Notes under the pieces: model-generated
Databases searched by the model: none
Told to the model about the DNA's origin: nothing
Seen by the model: only the letters and a program-made list of their open reading frames with translations
In this document: positions 17,400 to 28,259 of the stretch, piece after piece
How the letters are laid out: each line of letters opens with the position of its first letter
Numbering within the stretch: position 1 is the stretch's first letter
Position numbers and translations under genes: made by a program
From: JBBRBB01 sp963830175
GTDB taxonomy: Bacteria; Bacteroidota; Bacteroidia; Chitinophagales; Chitinophagaceae
Length of the DNA stretch: 64,000 bases
NCBI GenBank assembly: GCA_963830175.1
Contig: CAWHKV010000007.1
Coordinates: forward strand, 434,001-498,000
Reading direction: 5' to 3'

Positions 17400-20300
17400 C
17401 TACTTATTAATTTTATACAGCACAGGTTTCTCATTGTTCTGCAAAACAATGATGTAATTATTGTTCGTTCCTTCTATCAGTCTAATATCTCTTATTTGAC
17501 CACCTAACTCAAGCCCTGAGCGGCTTGCAGGTACTTCTTTAAAATTACCTTTACCGTCGTTCATTAATACATGACCAAAACTTCCATCGAGGCGGGCAAA
17601 CTGAGGAAGAAACCCAAATTCATTTCCACCCAACACCATGTCTTTAAAATTATCTCCATTCAGGTCTGTCATTAATATGGCATTTACAGAAGAAAACTGA
17701 ACAGCCTCGGGCAATTTTTTAATAGTGAAATTTCCTTTCCCATCGTTATATGCAATAACACTTGACGGATAGGAGAATTTTTTTATTAAAGCATTCTTTA
17801 TTATATCCGGTGTAAAAAGTTCCTGAACTGATTTTGTTGCGTAATCTTTATTCTTAAGATTTTGTTTTTTAAGAGAAGGAATTTGATCTGTTATTTCACG
17901 CTTCATGAAAACCGGCATATCTCTTTCATCCACAGTATGTGTTAATATGCCATCCGGTGTTCCGTTGCCATCAAAATCCTGGATAAACAATTTCACAGGT
18001 TTTTTTTCTGAAGGCTGAAGTGTTAGGTTTTCACCTTCATTACCAAGTACCAGGTCAATATCGCCATCATTATCAACATCTGTAGCAACAAGGGTTTGCC
18101 ACCAGCCATACATGTCTTTAAACCCAGTGGTCTGTTCTTCGAAGTGATTTTTTTTATATGAAAAAATGCGGGGATACATCCACTCTCCCGCAATAATTAA
18201 TTCATTATAACCATTACCATTTATATCTGCAAAAGCAGCTGATGTAACCATTCCTAAAGATTCCAAACCGCCCGTTTTGTCCTTTGGCATTTCAGAAAAA
18301 TGTCCTGATCCATCGTTCAGATACATATGGCTTAAGGGTGTTAATCCATATTGCCGGGTTACATTTCTGCTTCCTACAAAAAGATCCAGGTCGCCGTCAT
18401 TATCTATGTCTGAAGCAACTGCCACCGAAGTGTTATAAATATTTTCCGGAAATGCTTTTCCATCAGCAGTAAAATTTCCCTTGCCATCATTTTTGTATAA
18501 TCGCAATTGCAATTCCCTGCCTCCTACCTGCACATTGTTTCCGCCGGAACCAATAAAAAGGTCCTGGTCATTATCATTATCGCAATCAAAAAATAAAACA
18601 GCAACGTCTTCAAAGTCTGCAAACTGATTAAACAAGGTTTCGTTTTTTTTCTGAAATCCCGATGGCGGTTTGAAGGTATAACTGCCCTGGCTGTTGTAAA
18701 GCGCCGGCAATATATATATCTATCAGGCCATCTCCATTTACATCAGCACAGGCGGCATGTGGTCCTTCCCGCGACAGCATTTTCGGGATATTTCTTTCAT
18801 AATAAAAATCTATATGGTCGTCTTCTTCATGCTTATCGAACTCGCTTATAACATGCCCTAGTATGGTATTGACAGTTTTTTGTTGAGGCAGGCTAATTTT
18901 TTGGGCGGAATCTGTTTGCTGAATAATATTTACTTCATTTATCCTGAGGTTTAGGAATGTATTTGTTGTTCTATTTGGCCAAATGATTACAACAGAATCC
19001 ACGGCTGAAGCTTTACCGATACCAAATATCATTTTATAATCTATGCTGGATTGAAAACCCCTGCTTGGTACTAACTGCCTGCTTAATACCTGTGAATCAA
19101 CATATACTTTTACCTCGCTGCCAACAGCGAATGTATTTTTTTCTGATCCTTTTAAAAACACTGCGAGGTAGTTATTTTTATTGATCTCCCTTGCATTGTT
19201 TTTATAAATAAATGCTTTCTCGTTTACATTATTTACAACAAGGTCGAGATCGCCATCATTATCAAGGTCGCCATATGCCGCACCGTTTGAAAAGGAGGGT
19301 GCATTAAACCCCCATTCTTTGCCTGCATCTGCAAATTTTAGGTTACCCAGGTTTTTAAAAGCTTTGTTTGGAATGGGATGAGAAGACATTTTATCAACTA
19401 TTTCATCAACCTGTTCTTTTTTCCCGGTCATCACCATATTCTGAATGATGTCGTTTGCAAAAAAGTCAATAAAATCCTGGTCGGTTACATCGTGATAGAT
19501 TCCGTTACAAACATACATGTCTGGTAAAGCGTCGTTATCTGCATCAAATATTAATGCGCCCCAACTCCAGTCGCTGGCAGCAACATCACTATAAGTCTGC
19601 AACGTCAATAAACTTTCCTTCTTTATTATTTACCTGTAAAGAATTTTGCATGATACTGGTTATAAAAACCCTGCTTTACTTTAAAATTAAATACGTCGAT
19701 ATTATCAAATGAGGTGGTCGTTTTTACCTAAATTCATCGGATGGCAACATGTCTGTAGTGAAAATGTCGGTGTATCCATCATTATTAATATCACTCATAT
19801 CAGCCCCCATCGAAGAAAGGCTGGTGTGCTGCATATACGATTCGAGACTATCTTTAAATGTACCGTCGCGTTGATTAATATAAAGATAATCGCGTTCAAA
19901 AAAATCGTTGGACACATATACATCAGGATAGGAATCTCCATTTACATCACCCACGGTAACGCCTAGACCAAAACTAATGAGGCTTCCGTAAATCCCACTC
20001 TCATTACTCACATCTGTGAATTTTCCATTGTCATTTCTTAAGAAGCCTGTCTCCGCCGCCTTTCAAAAAATCCGCCACAGGCCAGTCATTTGCCCGCACA
20101 TCCCGTTTATTAGCGTAGTTAAGTGTATTTACAGGAATGAAACTATTATTAATGATAAAGCAATCAAGATCACCGTCAAGATCATAATCAAAAAACGCGG
20201 CATGTGTGCAGTATCCTCCTTTATTAGTTAATCCGTAAGCAGCTGCCGAATCGGTAAAAGTAAGATCATGATTATTAATATATAGTTTGTTTTCGGGAGC

Positions 20301-20720
20301 TTTTCCTTTTATAAATCCTGCATTACAAACATATACGTCAAGCCACCCGTCATTATTAATATCAACCATTACAACACCGGTACTCCATTTCTCAGTATCT
20401 GTAAATCCTGCTTTTTGTGAAATATCATCAAATTTAAAATCGCCTTTATTCAGATACAATTTATTGCTACCCATATTAGCAGTAAAAAAAACATCTGCAA
20501 GACCATCGTTATTAATATCGCCAATTGCTGCGCCACCGCCATTATAAAAATTGCGGTATGTAAAAATGTTGAAATCTTTAGTGTTTTCAACCTTATTAAT
20601 AAAATCGATTCCCGAGTTTTCAACCAATTGAAATAATGCAGGTTGTTGGGATTTTTGCCGGCACGATAATACACAAATGGACAGGAAAACTATGGCATTT
20701 AGAAAAATAGCTTTTTGCAT
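17400..20720 (-). CDS. FG-GAP/VCBS repeat and ASPIC/UnbV lipoprotein A, frameshifted
   Basis: A paralogue of lipoprotein B with the same order of parts: lipobox VLSC (Cys20), N-terminal FG-GAP blades, ASPIC/UnbV segment (VGSEVKVYVDSQ, SRGFQSS, DSVVIIWPNRT) and C-terminal blades ending near VLYKINK. The reading frame is interrupted at about 20030, 19725, 19655, 19600 and 18690. Homologous sequence continues across each break in another frame, aligning with B throughout, so no segment appears lost. The frames can be joined by small indels. It could be a young pseudogene, but similar breaks in other genes of the window make assembly indels more likely. Confidence 0.8.
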
Positions 20721-20763
20721 TGGCTAATAAAAATTACATTGAAACCACGAAAGGTAATAAAAC

Positions 20764-20796
20764 AAAAAAAGGTCATTGTTTTGAAATGACCTTTTT
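20764..20796 (-). terminator. Intrinsic terminator after susD
   Basis: Inverted repeat AAAGGTCATT/AATGACCTTT with a short loop, flanked by an A tract on the left and a T tract on the right. On the minus strand the T run follows the stem 25 bases after the SusD stop. It separates susCD from the FG-GAP genes, or partially terminates so that the lipoprotein genes are expressed at lower level. Confidence 0.8.
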
Positions 20797-20820
20797 AAAT
20801 ATTGATAATTTTATCTGAAA

Positions 20821-22333
20821 TTAATAACCAGGATTTTGTTCAAGGTTAGGATTAACAGCTAACTGATCACTTGGTATTGGAAATAACAAGTTTTTAGGAT
20901 CATCGCTTGGTTTTTCCTGCCATGGTTGTAGGAATTTTCCGAAGCGGATTAGATCCTGCCTTCTCCAGCTTTCCCAGTAAAGTTCCCTGTCCTCTTTCAT
21001 CAAGAATTGAGTTAAGGTCAACAGAACTAAGCGCTGAAGCATTTCTTTTTGCACGAATAGTGTTTACAGTGGCAAGGGCGCCGGCTGCATTTCCTGAACG
21101 GAATTGCGCTTCAGCCTTCATCAACAATACATCGGCATAACGGAAGATAACGTAATCATTACGTGCCTGATCGCCATTTGCTACGTAATCAATAGGATAT
21201 TTATGAACCCTGATACCTGTAATTTCAAGGTTGTTTCCTGTTTCTTTAATAGAAACTTCCCTTGTAAAGGCAAGAGGATTACCCTCTTCTGTCAAATAAC
21301 ATGTTTCCATTACCATCATATTGCTGACCAATAGAGAAACCAGCTTTAATCCCTGAAACATTGGTCATGCCAGGATAGCTTTGTTGCCTTCTGCTATCAT
21401 TTGCTTCAAATTTGTCGTAGAAATCAGATAAGGTTGCGAAACCATTCCATCCCCCGGATTCTGGTTATAATGTAACACCTGGAACCACATGCCACGTACA
21501 TTACCACCGGTTACACCTGGCTCATTGCGCAGGGTAAAAATATTTTCTGTAGAGATAGCATCGTTGGTTGGAGCAAAGTTGTCAAAAATATTGTCAGATA
21601 ATGAATATTTACCGCTGCTGATAATTTGATCTGCTAGTGTTACCACCTGAGCCATATCACCATTGTCAAACGTTGGAGATTCCCTGTTTGCGAAGGCACC
21701 TTTGTTAAGGTAAGTTTTCATTAATAACGCCCTTGCTGCATTTTTACTGGCAACGTAAGCAGGACCGCTTCCATCCGGAAGATCATTAACAATAGCATTT
21801 AATTCGCCAATGATAAAATCAGCTGCTTCGGCACCTTTAAGTGTTACAGGTGTTTTAGTATAATCGGTAAGGTCTTCCCTGTAAGGAACCTGGTTCCAAC
21901 CATCCAACACACAGAACATAGTAAGTGCACGAATGAATCTGGCCTCAGCAGCCTGTTGTGCATTTGGATTGAATTGGAGCATATTTGATGCTGCAAACTG
22001 CGCACTTAAAAGATCCCTGAAACCATCACGGATGTGGCTATTATCCCCATTCCATGTATGCAGGTGTAACGCTCTCCATTCACCGTTATCATCCCAGTCC
22101 GGACCTCTAGTTGGTCCGATGGTTTCATCTGAAGAATGCTGACCAAGGTGCCAAACATTACCTTCCTGAAATACACCATTTATTGATTGGTAAACACCGG
22201 TTAATAGTAAAGCCGGGTCGATATTTCCTGTTGCGCTTTGTTCGAGTTCTCCCCGAAAGTTTTCATCTAGTTTCGTGCAGGAGAAAATCGTAAATCCTGC
22301 TAAAACTACAATTACTATTTTAAAATGTTTCAT
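20821..22333 (-). CDS. SusD/RagB family lipoprotein, frameshifted
   Basis: Starts MKHFKIVIVVLAGF with lipobox IFSC (Cys19). The body has the SusD-like TPR fold: WHLGQHSSDETIGPTRGPDWDD, AEARFIRALTMF, YVIFRYADVLLMKAEAQFR, and the C-terminal ELYWESWRRQDLIRFG and QNPGY that end the family. SusD caps the SusC barrel and captures ligand at the outer surface. The frame breaks near 21453 (a C run at 21451-21455), near 21280 and near 21020; restoring one base at the first run rejoins the family sequence. The start lies 19 bases after the predicted SusC stop. Confidence 0.85.
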
Positions 22334-22352
22334 ATAACAATGTTTAAGAAAA

Positions 22353-25334
22353 TTAGAGTGAAAATTAACGCCTAACAATATTGTTCTGGCAGAAGGATAA
22401 GGACGTATATCAAGACCTAAAGAAGGAATACCACCTACAGGATTGTTTACATTCACCTCAGGATCGAAACCAGTATAGTTAGTTATTACAAATAGGTTTT
22501 GACCGGTAAGTGACACATTCAGGTTTTTAAACGCATTACCCAAATTGCCCACCCTGTAACTTAATGTTGCATTGGCAAGCTTCATGTAATTTCCCTTTTC
22601 TAAGAAACGAGTAGAAGGCGCAATTGGATTGGAAATACTTTCCTGAGTTCCTGTACCCAATAAAGATTTTGCAATATTTCTTGTACCCAGGTTACCGATA
22701 GGTATAACTGTATTGGCCGTATTATTATATAAGTAATGTCCGAAGGCGCCATTCATGTTAACGCTAGCAGTGAATGCCTTGTAATTAAAGTTTGTTGATA
22801 ATCCCAGAATGATCTTAGGATTTGGACTTCCGGAATAAAATAATGTAGTTCCCCTCATCAGTGTAAATGCTTTGTCCCGTGGTTTTATCTATACCCTCAA
22901 ATTTACGAAGGTAGTACACGTTTAAAGGCTGATCATTTACTATTCTTTGGCTGGTTGCACCAGATATACCCTGACCTCTTAATTCACCAGTTTGGTAAAA
23001 TTCATCTTTTCCTAAACCTCTTACGGTATTATCAAGGAAGGATGCAACTCCTCCAATATTCCAGTTCATATCCCTTCCACGAATTAATGCTGCATTTAAT
23101 GCAACTTCTAAACCTTTATTAATTACTTCACCATCCAGGTTTACCCAAACTTTACCACTTGGTCCGGGTTGCACCAGGGTTCTTTCATACAAAACATCTG
23201 TGGTTTTTTTGTAGAAATAATCAATTGAACCAAAAACCCTGTCGTTAGATAATCCGAAATCCAAACCAACATTAGTTGTTTGTGAGGTTTCCCATTTCAA
23301 ATCGGCGTTACCAAAATTGGTTTGTGAAATAGACTGCTGACCAAATACAAACCTGTTAAGAGAAGCACCGGAAGAGAATTCCTGGTTTCCGGTTTCACCC
23401 CAACCTAAACGAAGTTTTAAGGTATTGAAATGTTGAACTATTCTCTTAAGAAATCTTCATTAGCAATATTCCATGCAAAACCAACAGAAGGGAAGTAACC
23501 ATATTGATTGTTTTCACCAAATTTGGTTGAACCATCTGCCCTGATTGTTCCGGTAATTAAATATTTATCCTGGAAATTCAAACCAACCCTTCCGAAATAT
23601 GATTGCAATTCTGTAGAAGGTGAAACGTAAGAATAAATACCGCGGCTTGTTTGAGTAGAATATTGTAGGTAATCATAGTAATGCAACCCAACATTTGTGA
23701 AATCCTGGGCAGATATGCCATTACCACGGTTATCATAAATAAGCCATTCGTGACCTACAACCGCATTAATGCTAAGGTCTGAACTGATATCGCGGTTATA
23801 GCTTAAAGTGTTTGTAACCTGTTGGTTTATTTGCTGAGCACTACCTACGAATGCAGATCCCCTGTCTATTGAGCTTTGCGCATTTAACCAGCTTTTTACT
23901 TCACCCTGTCTGTGTGCCTGTCTGATAATAAACACTGTAAATAAACTTATATTCTAAACCAGTGGCAATTTTATAAGATGGCGAAATGTTTGCGATGATC
24001 GTGTTTGTTCTTGCATTGTCATTATAAGCAGCAAGCAACGCTAAAGGATTAAGTGTTGTTTGTCCCACTGCCGGATCGATCCATATTGAATCAGTTCCCG
24101 GATAGATTAAAGGATGTGTTGGATTCCATTGCAAAGCTGCACCAATAAGGTTTCCTTCAAAACCTGCATAGGTAGAAATGGGAGCAATATTTTCATACGT
24201 GTTAGATGCGGTAATATTTATATCTAAACCTAACTTCTTGCTTTCAAGAAATTTAAAGCTTGAATTTAGATTGGCAGTATATTTTTTTAAACCTGATTCT
24301 TTAATAATACCCTCCTGGTCTAAATAACCAAGAGAAAGGCGATACCTGCCGGTTTCATTACCGCCGCTCATAGCAACATTATAATTCTGGGTTAAACCGG
24401 TTTGGGTGATGGCATCAAAGGCATCTTCGTTTGCACCAAAGTCTCCCTGACCAGAAATACCATAATCAGATAAAGCTTTACGATACTCATCTCCGTTTAA
24501 TACATCTAATTTTTTAAGCAGGCTGCTGAAACCTACAGACGATGAAACATCCAGTGACGGTACGCCAGTTGTTCCTCTTTTAGTTGTTATAATAACCACC
24601 CCATTTGATCCACGGGATCCATAAATTGCAGTGGCGGAGGCATCTTTTAATATATCTATAGATGCGATATCATTTGGATTGATAAATGTAAGAGGGTTAC
24701 CGGGGTCGTTACCACCGAAACCAGCACCACCATTATAGCCCGGGCGGGCAGCACCACCGGAAAGTGGAACACCATCTACCACGAATAATGGCTGATTGCC
24801 AGAACGGATGGATGAAGAACCCCTGATTCTAACTGTTGTAGAACCACCAGGCTGACCACTGTTATTGATAACCAGTACACCAGCTGCCTTACCTTGTATT
24901 AACTGGTCTGGAGCAGTGATTACACCCTGGTTAAAATCGTCGGCTTTAATAGAGGCTACCGATCCGGTAAGATCTTTCTTTTTAACCGTACCGTATCCCA
25001 CTACCACAACATCCGTAAGTGAAGTGCCATCGGGAGAAAGTGAAATGGCAACGTCGTTAGAAGTTGCAATACTTACATCCTGCGCACCATACCCAACATA
25101 AGAAATGGTTAACATGTTGGAGGAAGATGGAACTGAAAAACTGAAAGAACCTGAGCCATCGGTGGTTGTACCAATGCTGGTTCCTTTAACTAAAACTGAA
25201 GCACCAACAACGGGATTTCCGTTTTCGTTGGTGATCTTACCGGTCACAGTTTTGTTTTGCGACCATGATTGATTTAAAATAAGGGTGAAGAGGGAGCATA
25301 AGAGAAATGCCCTCAGCAATCGAGTTGTAGTCAT
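22353..25334 (-). CDS. SusC/RagA TonB-dependent outer-membrane transporter, frameshifted
   Basis: From MTTTRLLRAFLLC (signal peptide ending SWSQ); 25 upstream in-frame codons are not needed. Order: CarboxypepD-regulatory-like domain (VTGKITNENGNPVVGASVLVKG), TonB-box-like VVVVGYGTVKKKDLTGSV, plug domain (IRGSSSIRSGNQPLFVVDGVPL, IDILKDASATAIYGSRGSNGVVIITTKRG), then the beta-barrel. The frame breaks near 23920, in 23300-23440, near 22830 and at the A run 22361-22364. With the last break repaired, the protein ends GVNFSL as SusC proteins usually do; unrepaired, it runs into SusD. The SusC-SusD complex imports oligosaccharides or peptides; the cargo is unknown. Confidence 0.85.
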
Positions 25335-25458
25335 AATTGGCAATTTGAATTGTAAATTTAGGTTGCAAGTGTATATAATACACAATTCGTTAAAAAAATT
25401 TTTTAGCAATCCTTTATAAAAGACAATCCTTTAAGAGAAAATGTTGCATTTCTTATAT

Positions 25459-25488
25459 AAAAAAATACCCTGTAAATTTTACAGGGTA
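25459..25488 (-). terminator. Intrinsic terminator after the iscA-like gene
   Basis: A near-perfect palindrome, TACCCTGTAAA with its complement at 25466-25488, is followed on the minus strand by a run of seven T. It lies 26 bases after the stop of the IscA-like gene and separates it from the SusC gene promoter region. Confidence 0.85.
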
Positions 25489-25513
25489 GATAAGTTTATA
25501 AACAGGCAAATAG

Positions 25514-25864
25514 TTACACCGCAAAGCTCTCACCACATCCACATGTTCTGGTTGCATTCGGATTTTTAAAATGAAAACCCTTGCCATTTAGTCCATCAGA
25601 AAAATCTAATTCCGTATTTACCAGGTACAAAAAACTCTTTAAATCAGTTACAACTTTAATTCCATTGTATTCGAAAACCTGGTCAGAGGGGCGGGATTCA
25701 TTATCAAAGTCTAGTTTATAGCTTAATCCGGAACAACCTCCACCTACTACGGAAACCCGCAAAAAATATGAAGAATCACCCATTACGCCTGCCTGCTGCA
25801 TGAGTTCACCTATTTTAAGTGATGCTTTTTCACTAATAAACAAACTATTTTCAGTATCAACCAT
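25514..25864 (-). CDS. IscA/SufA/HesB-family iron-sulfur cluster assembly protein
   Basis: 116 residues from MVDTENSLFIS. The three family cysteines are Cys44 (GGGCSGLSY), Cys108 and Cys110 (TCGCGESFAV), which bind Fe or an Fe-S cluster for delivery to apoproteins. The cysteine desulfurase gene lies just upstream in the same direction, giving a compact sulfur-mobilising and A-type carrier pair. Seven upstream in-frame codons are lysine/tyrosine-rich and not conserved-looking. Confidence 0.92.
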   Translation of the reverse strand: MVDTENSLFISEKASLKIGELMQQAGVMGDSSYFLRVSVVGGGCSGLSYKLDFDNESRPSDQVFEYNGIKVVTDLKSFLYLVNTELDFSDGLNGKGFHFKNPNATRTCGCGESFAV

Positions 25865-25918
25865 ATAATAAAATTTATAGTACAAATTTACAACGTAAAT
25901 TTTATAACTGTATTTTCT

Positions 25919-27073
25919 TCACGCCCTGGTTAAATTATTAACAACCCTGGTTATATAATCAACACTTCGATTAATTTCATCGCCGGTGGTAAATCTTCCT
26001 AAACTAAACCGTAAAGAACTGCCAGCCTGCATATCAGATAATCCCATTGCTTTTAAAACATGGCTGGGCTGCGGTAAGGCAGAAGTACAGGCACTACCGG
26101 AAGAAACTGCTACTTCATTGGAGACATCTTTTAATAGCTGATCTTTATTGGGCAGGTTAAAACAAATGTTTGCCGTATTATAAAGTCGTGATGCTCCCGA
26201 TCCATTTAAAAAAGTGTTTGGGAGCCTTAATAGTTTTTGTTCAAGAATGCTTCTTAAAGAAGAAATGTGTTCGGTCTCTTTATCAAAATCCTGCATTATT
26301 ACCTGGCATGCTTTCCCCAACCCTGCAATACCCGGAACATTTAAGGTTCCGCTTCGCAGCCCATTTTCATGTCCCCCACCTTCTATAAGCGGTTTAAGGG
26401 TAACGCGTGGATCTTTTCTTCGAACATACAGTGCACCCGCCCCTTTAGGTCCATACATTTTATGAGCACTCAGGCATAAAATATCTATATAATCATTATG
26501 AACATTTACCGGAAGTTTACCTGCCGCCTGTGTAGCATCACAAAAAAATACAACGTTGTGCTCATGTGCAATCTGCCCGATGTTCTTCACCTGGTTAATT
26601 ACACCGGTCTCATTGTTTGCATACATCAGGCATATGAGAACGGTTTTATTTGATATTGATATTTTTAATTCATCCAGATCAATCAATCCCTGGTTATTTA
26701 CAGGTAAGTAAGTGATTTGTGCACCTTGTTTCTCCAGCGATTTGCATGTATCTAAAACAGCCTTATGCTCGGTTACAGAAGTTATAATGTGATTTCCTTT
26801 AGAAGAAAAATTGAAAAACACGCCTTTAATTCCAAGGTTAATTCCTTCTGTCGAGCCCGAGGTAAAAATTATTTCTCTGGAATGGGCACCTATAAGTTCA
26901 GCGACGTTTTCCCTCGCAAATTCCACTGCTTCTTTTGCCTGCCAGCCAAATAAATGATTATTGCTTGCTGCATTACCAAATTGTTGCGTGAAATAAGGAA
27001 GCATCGCCTCCATAACCCGCGGATCAACAGGTGTGGTGGCATTATAGTCGAGATAGACAGGTAGATGGGGCAT
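25919..27073 (-). CDS. Cysteine desulfurase (IscS/NifS family)
   Basis: 384 residues from MPHLPVYLDYNATTPVD. PLP-binding Lys205 (LSAHKMYGPKG), conserved FTSGSTEGIN (about 70-79) and the catalytic, persulfide-forming Cys329 in VSSGSACTSALPQPSHVL are present. The short loop around the catalytic Cys marks group I (IscS/NifS). It supplies sulfur from cysteine to Fe-S assembly and probably tRNA thiolation. It is upstream of and co-directional with the IscA-like gene, and divergent from the epimerase gene. Confidence 0.94.
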   Translation of the reverse strand: MPHLPVYLDYNATTPVDPRVMEAMLPYFTQQFGNAASNNHLFGWQAKEAVEFARENVAELIGAHSREIIFTSGSTEGINLGIKGVFFNFSSKGNHIITSVTEHKAVLDTCKSLEKQGAQITYLPVNNQGLIDLDELKISISNKTVLICLMYANNETGVINQVKNIGQIAHEHNVVFFCDATQAAGKLPVNVHNDYIDILCLSAHKMYGPKGAGALYVRRKDPRVTLKPLIEGGGHENGLRSGTLNVPGIAGLGKACQVIMQDFDKETEHISSLRSILEQKLLRLPNTFLNGSGASRLYNTANICFNLPNKDQLLKDVSNEVAVSSGSACTSALPQPSHVLKAMGLSDMQAGSSLRFSLGRFTTGDEINRSVDYITRVVNNLTRA

Positions 27074-27143
27074 ATTGAACGTAAACAAATGTAAACTAAA
27101 CAGCCTATTTTAGCCATATACCAAATAATCAAAAAATTTAAGC

Positions 27144-27545
27144 ATGAAACATATTGATCATATCGGTATTGCTGTAAAAAGCATTGCTGATTCAGCATCC
27201 ATATTTGAAACGCTATTAAATACCACCGTTTATAAAACAGAAATTGTTGCCTCTGAAAATGTGACAACAGCCTTTTTAAAAACCGGTGAAACTAAAATTG
27301 AACTTGTACAGGGTAACGATCCGGACGGCGTAATTTCCCGGTATATTGATAAAAAGGGTGAAGGCATGCATCATATCGCCTTTGAAGTAGAGGACATAAA
27401 CAAGGAGATGGAAAGATTAAAAAATGAAGGATTTGAACTTGTAAATGATCAACCGCGAAAAGGTGCTGATAATAAATTAGTGTGCTTTTTAAAACCTAAA
27501 ACCACGAATGGAGTGCTGATAGAAATTTGCCAGGAGATCAGGTAA
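27144..27545 (+). CDS. mce: Methylmalonyl-CoA epimerase
   Basis: 133 residues of the glyoxalase/VOC superfamily. Metal-binding residues are visible at His6 (HIDHIGIAV), His77 (MHHIAFEVED) and Glu127 (VLIEICQ), with IELVQG near 52-57. The enzyme interconverts the 2R and 2S forms of methylmalonyl-CoA, linking propionyl-CoA and succinyl-CoA. The related acyl-CoA mutase IcmF is encoded 4 kb downstream on the other strand. It ends two bases from the convergent RNase III gene. Confidence 0.93.
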   Translation: MKHIDHIGIAVKSIADSASIFETLLNTTVYKTEIVASENVTTAFLKTGETKIELVQGNDPDGVISRYIDKKGEGMHHIAFEVEDINKEMERLKNEGFELVNDQPRKGADNKLVCFLKPKTTNGVLIEICQEIR

Positions 27546-27547
27546 AA

Positions 27548-28255
27548 TTATAATCCCAAACAATCTATGGCTACCTGCGCTGCAACCTGGCTAGCATCTT
27601 TCTTATTATAACCTTTACCCTTAGATAAAGTTTCGCCATCAATTACAACCGCAATAGTAAACACCCGCCTGTTGTTCTCAAATTTTTCTTCAACGGTTTC
27701 AAATTCCAGGTTTTTACCATTTTTGCTTGCCCACCCTATTAACCGGTTTTTAAGATTAATATCTATTTGTTCCAGGTCATCTACAAATAAATGCGGAATA
27801 ATGATTCGTTGCAAAATCCACTGGTGCGTTTTTGTATAACCTTTATCAAGGTAAATTGCTCCCACAACCGCTTCCAGGGCATTTCCGAATATTTGGCTGC
27901 CCTTTAAAGAATTATCGAACTTATTATAAAAAGTGAGTTTTTTTAATCCCATCTTAATCGCAATATCATTCAGTTGCTGGCGGTTTACCATTTTACTGCG
28001 CATTTCGGTAAGAAAGCCTTCACCTTTATAGGGATATTTTTTAAAAAGATAGTCGGCTATAACCGTGCTTAGAACTGTATCTCCCAGGTATTCCAATCTT
28101 TCATTATTCTCATCCGGCGACTCTTTCACTGACCGGTGACTAAGTGCCGTGAAATAAAGTGCATAGTTATTAGGCACTATACCCAATACGTTTCGTAACT
28201 GGCTTGTAAAAGTTGGTTTTTTATCTTTCCGGAAAAGGTTCTTGAAAAAATTCAC
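27548..28255 (-). CDS. rnc: Ribonuclease III
   Basis: 235 residues. The catalytic signature NERLEYLGDTVLS at about 51-63 carries the acidic metal-binding residues, and the second acidic site is in FGNALEAVVGAIYLDKG. A double-stranded RNA-binding domain follows from about residue 165 (NLKNRLIGWASKNGK through KKDASQVAAQVAIDCLGL). It processes rRNA precursors and structured RNA. The gene starts four bases after the fabF stop and is likely in one operon acpP-fabF-rnc, a common bacterial arrangement. Confidence 0.95.
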   Translation of the reverse strand: MNFFKNLFRKDKKPTFTSQLRNVLGIVPNNYALYFTALSHRSVKESPDENNERLEYLGDTVLSTVIADYLFKKYPYKGEGFLTEMRSKMVNRQQLNDIAIKMGLKKLTFYNKFDNSLKGSQIFGNALEAVVGAIYLDKGYTKTHQWILQRIIIPHLFVDDLEQIDINLKNRLIGWASKNGKNLEFETVEEKFENNRRVFTIAVVIDGETLSKGKGYNKKDASQVAAQVAIDCLGL

Positions 28256-28259
28256 GCAA

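Noticed and set aside
21365..22858. Continuous open frame joining the SusC C terminus to the SusD N terminus, as if a natural fusion.
   Set aside because: Restoring one base in the A run 22361-22364 gives the usual SusC ending and a separate SusD with its own signal peptide and lipobox; the fusion is a frameshift artefact.
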